In this document: positions 55,001-64,000 of the stretch, in pieces | Layout: each line of letters opens with the position of its first letter | How positions within the stretch are numbered: the stretch's first letter is position 1 | Assembly (NCBI GenBank): GCA_020055645.1 | Contig: CM034546.1 | Location: forward strand, 109,895,375 to 109,959,374 | Length of the DNA: 64,000 bases | Direction of reading: 5' to 3' | DNA from: Tomocerus qinae | Taxonomy: Eukaryota; Arthropoda; Collembola; Entomobryomorpha; Tomoceridae | The notes under the pieces: generated by a model | What the model saw: the letters and a program-made list of their open reading frames with translations, nothing else | Told to the model about the DNA's origin: nothing | Database searches by the model: none | Position numbers and translations under genes: made by a program

Positions 55001-57404
55001 AGTTTGGTTTTGGGGTCAGCAACACTCTTAGTTATCTTTAGTATATATCTCTGGGATAAAACCGCAGGAGCAAGTCCAGGAACAGCAATGGAAATTAATA
55101 TCCTTATTGGAGGAAATGTGATTCTGGTAGAATGGCATGCTTGGAAATGGTTATTCTAGTACATGCATAAATAAATAGCAAAGAGCTTTTCATTAGTGTC
55201 TGCTTTGTTAGAATTCTCGAGTCATGAAGGTAATGGATGTTTTAGCTAAAAGAGATCCTCAAAGAAATTCAGAAGACTATATTTGATTCTACTGAAACTG
55301 CTTTAAGGAAAAGGGACGACATCAACTCTAGTAGGGCTGGTTGATTTCTGTAATAAACTCGAGAGCGGATGTGCATAACAGCCTCTGAATTTAAAGCGAT
55401 ACCTATTACTACACTCTGAGCAGGGCAAAATGGAAAATTGATATATCTATCTGATCTCTACTCTGTTGCCCGTATAAACTATCTGTAGACATTTATAGCT
55501 CCTAAGCACATTTCAGATACTGTATTATTGCAATTTGTATTAGCCCCTCTTCTCCCTCCTCCATTACTACGCACTCTTAACAATAAACTTGTGTATTGTG
55601 AAAGGAAAATAAAAGAACAAGTTTATTTTCTCCTACTTTTCCCTCTTCCCCCTCTGTATAGATACTATGTGTTGATATATTTAAGTCTGATAGAGATTCT
55701 ACGCAATTGCCTTACCTTAGCATCTCAATCATAAGAAAAAGTGATCAACAGAGAAAAGTTTTTTGTCTCACCAGAACGAAATGGCCATAGAGACATGTCG
55801 AAGCAGACCACAAATATGGGTCATCGGATATTAGGAGATAAAGTTTTACGAGTACATACTTCCACGTGAGGGACCAATTCAATTGTTTTCAGTAAGGCAA
55901 TCAAAAAGGAAACAGTCATAGTTGACTACAGACCTCCTATCTATAGATATCTGGAAATCCGATCTCAACCTACTAAACATGTTTGTGTTAAACAAACTTT
56001 CTGCTGTGTTGCCGCTTGCTACTGATTGACGAGATGGAGAGGGAGATAGGCATCGAACTAAAAATAGACACCCACACTAAAAAAAGGGACCACCTCTCTT
56101 CTTACCCAGATAATCTATAGAGTTTACTGTACGAGCGAGAGCTAATGGACTATAAGTGAAAATAATAGGCAAAAAATGTGCACAATGGATTGTCTAACTA
56201 CTTATACTTTCTTTCATTATCTGAACACATCGATTCATCAATACAGCATTTTAACACTTCATGCTTTGGGATATTGTCAACTTGGCCTGCTAAATCATAG
56301 GGCTTCTTTTATAAATCCTTGATGACGGAGATAGAATCAATAATAACTTCTATATAACCAAGTTGTCTCGTCTTTCAGCAAACATTGCGAAACTGCACAG
56401 ATTGGAAAATTGGAACTGACTTTCTTTCTTGTTTCCTCTCCGCGTCTCAAAAGTCTCTGAACTACGCTAAGTGAAACCAATAAACTTCCATTATATAACT
56501 CCTATCTTTCCCTTCACGTTCCGTCCTTCTCTCATTGTTTTTCCTGCTTACGTGTGTTTAAGTGGCACTGGTGGGCGTGGGTGGGTTTCTTTCCAAGAGG
56601 TGGAAGTTGGCGTGTAGAATAAACTCATAGCTTTCTTACAAAACAAAATATTCTGCATAATATTCTTTGATAATGTGAATCAAAACCTCTAACAAAAACT
56701 TATAAGCCTTCATAATCCAAACATACACTAGACTTGCTTATGTTCTCTGTCGAAATAAACTTTAGTTGTCTGCTTCTGACATGACACGATGATTGGGTAC
56801 ACTAATTTTTGATCTCGTGCTGTGCTATCCAAATTAAATCACTTTCTATAATTTATGTAATAGGTACTCATCAGCTCACGACATTATTTCTATGAATCTC
56901 GTCAAAGTTATATCGTTGCTTGTTGTTAGACTAAATTATTTTGTGCATGTCATTTACCTTCCAAACAAAATCCGAATACATAATCAATGTCAGTTGCACT
57001 CGTCTACCCTTATGTGTGCACTTAATTATAATTTGTACAGAGGACACTCATACTTCAGTTCGAAAGTTATAATCTTAAATTAAGTGGTGGATTGTAATTA
57101 ATCCTTGAATCCTTGCATGTAATTTACCTTCATTTATGCGCAATAAAAATCTGAATGCATAATGAATGCCAGTTGCACTTACATGTGTGCACATAATTAT
57201 GAATGTTATTGTAGCCAAGTACCATTTAAAGACGTTTTAGAGGCAACCATAACTTATCAATCCGATCCAGATGTACTGCTACAGATTGCCCTGTACTGTC
57301 GTAAAACACGTTTATAGCATTAAATGTAATAAATAAGTAGTAAAACTTCACTGACCAAATGTCAGAAGACGAACAGCGCCAGCTTCTCTTTTCATCCAAG
57401 AAAC
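30998..57404 (-). CDS. Dpr/zig-8-like two-Ig-domain cell-surface protein, 3' five exons
   Basis: This is a member of the Dpr (defective proboscis extension response)/zig-8 family: neuronal surface proteins with two Ig domains that bind DIP partners in synaptic matching. That role is family knowledge. Five minus-strand exons are seen: 57404-57356, 52972-52808, 44485-44311, 33555-33416 and 31086-30998 (618 bp, 205 residues plus stop). Intron phases 1, 1, 2 and 1 keep one frame throughout. The order is: VSWMKR strand of Ig1; DYQCQVSSHPP with the second Ig1 cysteine; Ig2 with the first cysteine in LELRC, then NYDTSRGGIS; second cysteine in GPYICSLGN; then GEFPAAMQH and a hydrophobic end (YYILIFLILLT). 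That tail has no cytoplasmic part and suits GPI anchoring. N-glycosylation sequons are NKT, NDS and NLT. The signal peptide and first Ig1 cysteine are missing from the window, so the gene is partial at its 5' end. The paralogue cannot be assigned. Confidence 0.9.
31087..33415 (-). other. Intron D-E of the Dpr-like gene
   Basis: This 2.3-kb phase-1 intron has no coding feature that I can support. An 80-codon plus-strand frame at 31158-31400 looks like chance. Confidence 0.7.
33416..33555 (-). CDS. Dpr-like exon D: Ig2 C-terminal half
   Basis: This 140-bp exon (one base, 46 codons, one base) runs from the acceptor TTTGTATGCAG to the donor G|GTAAGCC. It encodes VKTTIRNKEGAVSVLYIANA, then NDSGPYICSLGN with the D-S-G-x-Y-x-C motif and second Ig2 cysteine, and IHVHVING. 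A plus-strand open frame over the same bases is only its shadow. Confidence 0.94.
33556..44310 (-). other. Intron C-D of the Dpr-like gene
   Basis: This 10.8-kb phase-2 intron is the largest one bounded inside the window. I see no further exon, transposon protein or RNA gene in it. Open frames on either strand are short. Confidence 0.7.
44311..44485 (-). CDS. Dpr-like exon C: Ig2 N-terminal half
   Basis: This 175-bp exon (two bases, 57 codons, two bases) begins after GATTACAG and ends AG|GTGCGT. It encodes PQISIVDDLGRPI, YYNAGSTLELRC with the first Ig2 cysteine, the core tryptophan in VLWKQGNKTLNYDTS, and RGGI. The string NYDTSRGGIS, completed by exon D, is a hallmark of the family. NKT is a potential N-glycosylation site. 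Confidence 0.94.
44486..52807 (-). other. Intron B-C of the Dpr-like gene
   Basis: This 8.3-kb phase-1 intron shows no further exon. Open frames inside it, the longest 131 codons on the minus strand at 45917-46312, look like chance. An AG microsatellite occurs near 45361. Confidence 0.7.
52808..52972 (-). CDS. Dpr-like exon B: Ig1 C-terminal half
   Basis: This 165-bp exon (two bases, 54 codons, one base) encodes the end of Ig1: HTYSGDERLSINF, WKLRIKSADKNDQGDYQCQV with the D-x-G-x-Y-x-C motif, and the last strand PVTLTVI. The acceptor is AAATATAG and the donor is G|GTGAGTC. YQCQVSSHPP is highly characteristic of Dpr/zig-8 proteins. Confidence 0.93.
52973..57355 (-). other. Intron A-B of the Dpr-like gene
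   Basis: This 4.4-kb phase-1 intron has no coding feature that I can support. It contains the diverged direct duplication at 56945-57203. The remainder is AT-rich and unstructured. Confidence 0.7.
56945..57203. repeat. Diverged direct duplication inside intron A-B
   Basis: A segment starting GCATGTCATTTACCTTC at 56945 recurs in diverged form from 57115 (GCATGTAATTTACCTTC). Both copies carry the words GCATAAT or ACATAAT, CAGTTGCACT and GTGTGCAC in the same order. The offset is about 170 bases. This looks like an old local tandem duplication or two copies of a short repeat. Confidence 0.7.
57356..57404 (-). CDS. Dpr-like exon A: Ig1 C strand (VSWMKR)
   Basis: This 49-bp micro-exon encodes 16 codons plus one base, from VSWMKR to LLTF and the first base of a glycine codon. 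The acceptor is TTGTCTGCAG and the donor is G|GTCAGT. It contains the conserved tryptophan of the Ig1 core. Reading on to the next possible donor (CA|GTGAAG) would break the frame with exon B, whereas G|GTCAGT restores GLHTYSGDERL across the junction. An intron just before VSW is familiar in dpr genes. Confidence 0.85.
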
Positions 57405-60400
57405 CTGCAGACAACAAAAAATACATTTTAGACATGCAATAAAGACAAATTGGACAAGTCAAGTAGCAATACGTGCAATAAAACCGTATTCTAATTTGCA
57501 ATAAACTTTGTAGTTATAGATTTACAGAAGGATTAAACTAACACTATATCTACATTGTATAATGCTGAATATAACATCTGATCTGCCTCAAATTTTGCAG
57601 GGATGCTTGATCTATCACATTTTTATGTTAAGGATTGTTATGAAAAACGCATTTAGCCTAAAGGAAAGTTTTTTGTATCTGTTTTTTTATATTTCTCATT
57701 AAATAACTCTCCCGCTTCAAATTATGCTAGGATAATTAATCTTTCAGGTTAGTATTTTGAAAAATGATTTAGGTTTGAATATTTGTATTTATGAATGTAT
57801 GATGTATCATTGATTGCGTATAAATAGTTCTTTCAAAGATTAGAATCGACAGTTGCACACTAGGAATGACACGATGGTTTCTGAGGAAATTCTTCATGCT
57901 CATAGGAGGAACTTGTATTGTGCACTTGCTACAACTTGATAATGTATAACATAAGGTCTTCCTGAAGTTATCTTTGGTAAAATGATTAGTTATTATAATT
58001 TGTGTAGATGAGTCGTAGAGAAGAGAAAAGAGCATTAGTGCGAGCAACACTGTTCGTAAAGCACACACGGTTCAAGAAGTTGTGAGAATGTGTGTGTAGA
58101 GAGAAGGTCCGTCTTTCTAGTGGAGATAGTTTCTTGTATGTGTGAAAGTTTTCCCATCAAAGTTTATCCCATTTGAAGCAGCTGTCATTCGGCATTATTC
58201 CTTGATTTCATCTCGTTAACATTGCTTTGAAGTTGAAGTGAACGACAGAAAGTTAAACGGAAGACGAAGAAACCACCAAGTGCATTACATTACTCTTTTA
58301 ACTATATTTGTACTTAGAAGTACGCAAAAAATACACATTGACTGGATACCGCAGCAGCGCATGTAAATAGCAATAGAAGAAGTACAACGCAACTTATTTA
58401 CTCAGGAGACATGGGGATGGAAAAAAAGAGAATAGTCAAACATAAGTAAGTAGCTGAAGATAAGTCAGATTAAGTAGGTAGGCACGGAGTAACTAGGAGA
58501 GTGAAAGTCAACTGTCGTATATCCGAGTGTAGATGCAACGGGAAGGAAAATAGCAATCTTAACTGGATTTTATAGAGAGAAAGTCGAAAGTAAAAAACAG
58601 GGAGCAGATTTCTTTTCTCTTGGAAAGTTTTGTGAACTGGAGACATTTTAGAGTTAGTACTGGGAGTCAAAGTCCATCTTTAGATTATCCCCACTTAGTT
58701 TATAACTTAAGTTAGCATAAAGTCACATTTTAGTTTAGCTGAGCTAAGCTAACTAAGCTACCTAAGTCCCTCCTCAAGCCCCATGACAAAAACTCCAGTA
58801 CTGATTTAAGAGTCAGTCACAGAGTAAAAGTGGGAGGCCTGGTCTGGCATAGCTTGAGATATTCAGTCAAATGGAAAGTCACTCAGTTCTGCTGTTGAAA
58901 GGAGTTACACGGTGAAAGTCTATCACATGAAACTTGGCGACTCTTCTTTTACTTAACTTTCATTCCTCTCTCCTTCCTCCTCCACACACAACCCTTTCTT
59001 TCTTTATCACTTATTTTATCCTCCTATGCATACTCTTTTCTATATGTTTAATATCTATTTGTGATTCTGTCCCTACTGAAATAAGAACCCTATTTATTCT
59101 ACTTTCAACTACTACCCCCTGGCAAAAGGCCGAGTCATTTCATCCTCCGATTCTTATACCATTATTATATTTCTCTTGTATGTACTACATTCATAACTAA
59201 CTACGTACACTTTCACTCTTTTGACATCACTTATACTACTACTGCACTTTACTTACTGACTTACTTACCGAGTCCCGCTACTACGCACTTTTCTTAGTCT
59301 GCAATTCGGCACTATTAACTCAACTCCTTCTTACCCGACTTACATAAAGACAATCTCAGACTCAGACAATTTATCTCTTTCTATAGACTAGGCAAATCCA
59401 GAATGAAAACACATACATAACCCAACTACTAACTGTAACAATGACACAGACTACAAGGACACACCTATAAAACCATCTATCTCTTACTCTAATACATAAT
59501 ACATACATATGTTCACAGTTCATAGAGTTCACACTCACACTGCAGTGTACTGTCTAAAATTCTCAACATAAATACCATAGGACAATGCCATAAGGCTATA
59601 TAATATGTACGAACAAGTTACAGACCACACTATTTTAAATAGATACTAGCAATAATCGGAATAGTAGTAGAATATGGGTAATTCTATTCACAAATATCAT
59701 TATTGCTTGCATAAAATAATTTTATTACTTTATGCTTTAGGTTAGGTCGTTTAGGAGCATTAGCATATCAAACTGTGCTAGTAGGTATTTGTCATTAACT
59801 GTTTGTCCCTACTTTTAAGTAGCTTGGAGTGATTATTCTAAAAAAATGTTAGCCATTATTATAACATGCAGTAAAAAGTGTTCACCAATAGACAGTTTCT
59901 ACACAGGTATTTTTACTATATTAGTGCTTTTAAATAACATGATTTCCAATGCTCTGTGCTTACTGAAACTATATTAACTAGTGATTGTGAGTACCAAATT
60001 ATCTAGGTATTACTTTATAGTGAAACAACTTTAAAGATTATATATATTTTCAAAGTAATAGCAAGGATAAATATTGGTTACAAAATTGTTTTAGAAGGTG
60101 ATTCTATTTAATATTCTCAAGCTCAAATATTCCCAATGTTTTTTTATTTTGTAATACTATGTACGTTGCAATGACCTCAGCTAATGACGATTGACCGAAT
60201 TATCCCATGTGAACGTTGTAGAACCTAGGTATTTATATACATGGTAAATAAGAGATTAAGAATAAATATTATCTGGAATTGTCTTTGTGTATAAATTGAA
60301 ATATTATACCGATCTGTTCGGGTAGTTATATTCAGCCATTTTAATTTCAATGTAGTAGTTTCCACTTTTCCACACTTACAGAAGAGTTGTTCGAGACATG

Positions 60401-63400
60401 GAGATAGAACAGAACGCAGTACATGACATAGTGGTTGTCTTGCCTTGGCTGGCGAACATTACAAGGGACAGCTGCAGCGGAAAGCAGATTTGGCACTCGG
60501 AACTCTTGAACGAAACAAGTTCTTTAGAGACCAATGTTCAAGTGAGCCAATCTAAGTTGGAAGTTGCAGACATTCAAACTAGGCTAAGCAGAGCTCTAAG
60601 CTTAAGTTAAATTGGTAGAAAGATACGCATGGACTTGGCATTGCTACTAGACACTATCAAGAAACTATACATTAATATTTTGCAATAATAATATATGCAT
60701 ACATGCGTAAACAAAGTAGGCTATTCACTCGAGGAAGTTCGCGAGCTAAAACCAAAGAGAGCTCCAAATAGAAACCACCTTTGAGCTTATAGAACTCAAA
60801 GTGAAATCCGATGTTTTCATTCATTAATACTAATATATGTACATAGTTTAGATATAAATAGGCACAGAAGCCAAAGCTTTGAAGTCTGATTCACTTCTTA
60901 CAATTTAGATAATTAGTCTCTGAATTCTGACGTAGCAAAGATTCTTGAGTTTGACTTAGACGATGATTTGAGTTTGATACAGTAGTAGAGTTACTGAATT
61001 AGAGTTGTATTAATATAGTAAACCATCTTCTAACTACTAGTGCATATATGCTAAAAGTTTGTGCATCATCAGCAAAATTTCATAATTGCAATTTTTATTT
61101 TTGACTGCATTAATGAGAGGGGATCAAAGATTATGTCTTAGAAAGTTTTCAATGAGAAACTGTCTCTTGGTAAAAGTTTCCATACAGATGGTGGAGTAAT
61201 TACGTGTAATATTTTAGAGTGTATTTTAGTTTCATTAGTTTATTTGAACATGCAACGCTAATTGGCAGGAGTTACATTTGTGAATCGTAAATATTTTTGT
61301 AAGTGTAGTTGATGTATACGGGTGGAAGTAGATTTCCATATTTAGTAGAATTGTACTATGAAAAGGCGTGATTAGTTTGGTTCGGGCATTTAGCAAATTA
61401 AATGCTGGGAGATGTTGGGTAGCCTGCGGAGTGGCTTCAGCTGCAGATTAAATCAAAATAGAAGAAAATGAAGTAGATTAAAGGAAAGCTAAAGAGATGA
61501 TTAGGATGCTCAGGCGTATGAAGACAGTAGGCTCCGTAGGTTCATGGAGTTGTACTTAGGAGTATTGGAGACGGGAGGAGAGAGAAAAGACAGATAGAGT
61601 TGGCTTAAGGGCCAAGACTAATGTCAAAGACTGGCTGATAATTCTTTGATGCTATTGCTGAATTACTTTATCATTACTCATCAACAGGACGGTTCCTGGA
61701 AATGCATATTACTTATTCAGCGTCCCTGAGCAGAAGGAGCCTATTAAGAGTATTAGCATTCATATTTTATGAGACTTAAGCACTTGACTTGGCGAGGGCG
61801 AGTGAGTCTCAAGTAATCTTTTAGTTTCCGTGGTTCTCAGCGTTTAGGAGATTAATACTAGTATTAGAATGTATGTGGGTCTTGGAAAAGGTTGTTAGTT
61901 GGCAACTTGGCGTTCTTTCACAATTAAGTCATGCAACATCACGTAAAATGAGTTATGAGGTGAGGCTTTTGATATAAAAGTAAAAGCATTATAGGTACGT
62001 GGCACACAGAGTACGAATTATTGTAACAATAAGAGTGGAGTAACAAGGTAAGCCTAATTTAGTGTGGCAAAGGAATTGAAGAGAGGACATGGGAGACAAG
62101 AATGGGGCAATCTACGTAATTTAATCGCTTTGATGGTGAAATGAAAGGTCAAAAGTTGAAAAGAGCTTGCTCAGCTATCAAAACTAAGTTGAACTCATTA
62201 ACACTACGAAGAATGAAAATGATAATGCAAAACGAGCACTTCTGTAGGAAAACCCACGTGGATACGAGATAAAGTACAAATAGCTAAAGAAGTGATTCCT
62301 GATAGGTTTTCATTCAGGCCCTGATTACGATTTGGATTTGGGTAGAGGAATTTTTGGGGGAAACTTTGTTGCAACAGAAAAGAGACAAGAAGTCAAGAAA
62401 GGAGTTTTACTTTCAGACAGAGAAAAATGTATTCATTCAGATTTTAATACGATAGGATGGCATGGAATAGAATTTCAGAGTCCCTTCAGATTCAAAAAGT
62501 CGCAGTCGTAGTCAGAGACGCAAAACCTTGGCTCAGGTCCAGAAAAACTTTGGACTGGAAACTATTTTTAGTAAATGTGATATGCTCCTTCTTTAGCGAA
62601 AAAACTTGTATATTATCTTTCTTTCATTGTACTCCTCGTGTGTAGTAGTACTACAGATATTTACATGTACATAACTATCAGTTCTTCTCTGAACTACTTT
62701 CTATACTCTTTGTTTTATGTAAGTAGATACTTTAATGAAATGCTACAGCAGCAAATGCAGATATGTGTGTATTGATTTATAAGCATTGGATGACGGGATA
62801 AGACGTAGATTTCCAGCCAGGAAGAATGATGAGCTTCATATTATAATAAACATGATGTTTAGTCTAATTCCAAGTACCGGAAGTTAAATTAAATAAGCTG
62901 TCTCATAAATACAGTGCCTAGCATGAGATACGTACTACATACGTGAGGCATTGTGACAAGACAAGTCACGTTGACTCAACTACAATTCCAAAAACTACAG
63001 TTATACCGTATGTACCTTGGATATGAGACAACTCAGGGTACAGGAGGCAACAAGACAGAAAACGACAGCGGATTTAGACAGAAAGATCTATGCACAGAGC
63101 AAAGGGAGGCGGAAACACAATAAGACACTCTGCTCTACATATGCATACTCTACTTAAGCACACATACATACTCACACTTCAGGGACTGTAGAACAAAGCC
63201 GAAGTTGCACAAATGCAATGGAAGAAGAATGTAGGCGAGTGGAGAGAATAAGAATAGTTTTAACCTATTTATACATCTGTCTTGACTGCTCTTCCCTTTG
63301 TGTGTGTGTATATTGTAGACCACTGCAGAACTGCATGCAGACTACAACAATAAGACAGCTCAGTTGTTAAGCAATGCAATAAAGTACAAAGGAAAGAGCT

Positions 63401-64000
63401 ATTTTTCCCTTTGAGTTCACTTTTTTTACTTAACTTTGCTCTCCCCTCATGTGCACCGCTATGTCATTTCTTAATCCCAGAGTGCAGTGTGGACGCTACA
63501 GCAGGATAAAAATGCGAGTGATATTAGATTTCTCATTTCTGTAGATATGACTATTATTACAAGGACAAAGTGTCGAATTGCATGTTTGGATAGTCTTCTT
63601 TAGTTATAATAGTAATCGAAGAATTCGAATCTAGAACTGGGTGGTAATCGTGCATATTTTGAATTCGAAATCCGAGCACGTATATGGAAGTGCATGGAGA
63701 AGAAAGGCTTAACTTTACGTAGTTACCTATGTACGAGTACTAGTTAGAGAGACAAGGCCAAATAGTACATTGGATACGTGTACGGGAGTGTTATTCTGGG
63801 AAAACAGAAACCTCGACTTAACCAACGATACTTTAGAAGTCCAATTCTGAATCAACGTGAAAAGGGAGATAAAAAAATAGAGGAAAGCTTGGCAAAGTGA
63901 GCTGAAGTGAGTGAGTGAGTGAAAGTCAGGAGAAAGCAGAGCATAAGCCGGAAATACCATTACACACTGTACATGGAAAGGGAAGAAACTATAGTGTTCC
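57405..64000 (-). other. Probable upstream intron of the Dpr-like gene, no exon found
   Basis: The missing first half of Ig1 (a GxTAxLxC-like motif ending just before VSW) should lie upstream of 57404. I scanned the minus strand here, including candidate donors near 59265 and 60378, and found no frame with that motif. The whole 6.6 kb is therefore probably intron, with the 5' exons beyond the window. A weak pair of similar T-rich segments occurs near 57575 and 57710. Confidence 0.5.

Noticed and set aside
57560..57760. Two T-rich segments with similar words (CTCAAATTTTGC and CTTCAAATTATGC)
   Set aside because: The similarity is too weak by eye in AT-rich sequence to call a repeat or transposon fragment.
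57769..58068. A minus-strand frame starting with a signal-like hydrophobic stretch, considered as the Dpr-like first exon
   Set aside because: The apparent start is GTG, no donor joins it in phase to the exon at 57404, and the first Ig1 cysteine motif is absent.
59265..59330. Minus-strand segment ending at GTAAGTAAG with NCRLRKV, considered as the missing Ig1 exon
   Set aside because: A TAA stop lies a few codons upstream, the cysteine-to-tryptophan spacing is two residues too long for the family, and the GxTAxLxC pattern is missing.

Overview
This window is eukaryotic nuclear DNA, almost certainly from an arthropod. It is AT-rich and mostly non-coding, and its coding sequence is split by introns with GT...AG borders. 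The two recognisable genes are a gustatory-receptor-family (Gr) chemoreceptor and a Dpr/zig-8-like two-Ig-domain neuronal surface protein, a pairing typical of arthropods. I cannot name the order or species from the sequence. There are no bacterial-style gene arrays, CRISPR arrays, rRNA or convincing tRNA genes.

Layout. (1) Bases 570-2570, minus strand: a complete five-exon Gr gene. Its exons join in frame into 549 codons plus a stop, ending in an SYhhhhhQF variant of the family signature. (2) Bases 2882-3771, just upstream of that gene: two different foldback, MITE-like elements in tandem. The first has perfect 81-bp inverted arms and an 8-bp target duplication. The second has about 190-215-bp arms and TTAA at both ends. 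(3) Bases 3772-30997: about 27 kb of intergenic DNA. It holds a complex satellite (10565-12386, four units of about 323-343 bp with internal sub-repeats) and one candidate signal-peptide exon on the plus strand (23975-24118). (4) Bases 30998-57404, minus strand: the 3' five coding exons (49, 165, 175, 140 and 89 bp) of a Dpr/zig-8-like gene, separated by introns of about 2.3, 10.8, 8.3 and 4.4 kb. The exons encode the second part of Ig1, all of Ig2 and a C-terminal hydrophobic tail that looks like a GPI-anchor signal. The 5' exons (signal peptide and first Ig1 cysteine) were not found and probably lie beyond base 64000.

Both genes read on the minus strand, so the Gr gene lies downstream of the Dpr gene. 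Nothing suggests shared function beyond both families being expressed in the nervous or sensory system. Most open frames outside these exons are short and consistent with chance. I saw no clear novel multi-gene system. The most unusual structures are the paired hairpin elements next to the receptor promoter and the nested satellite.
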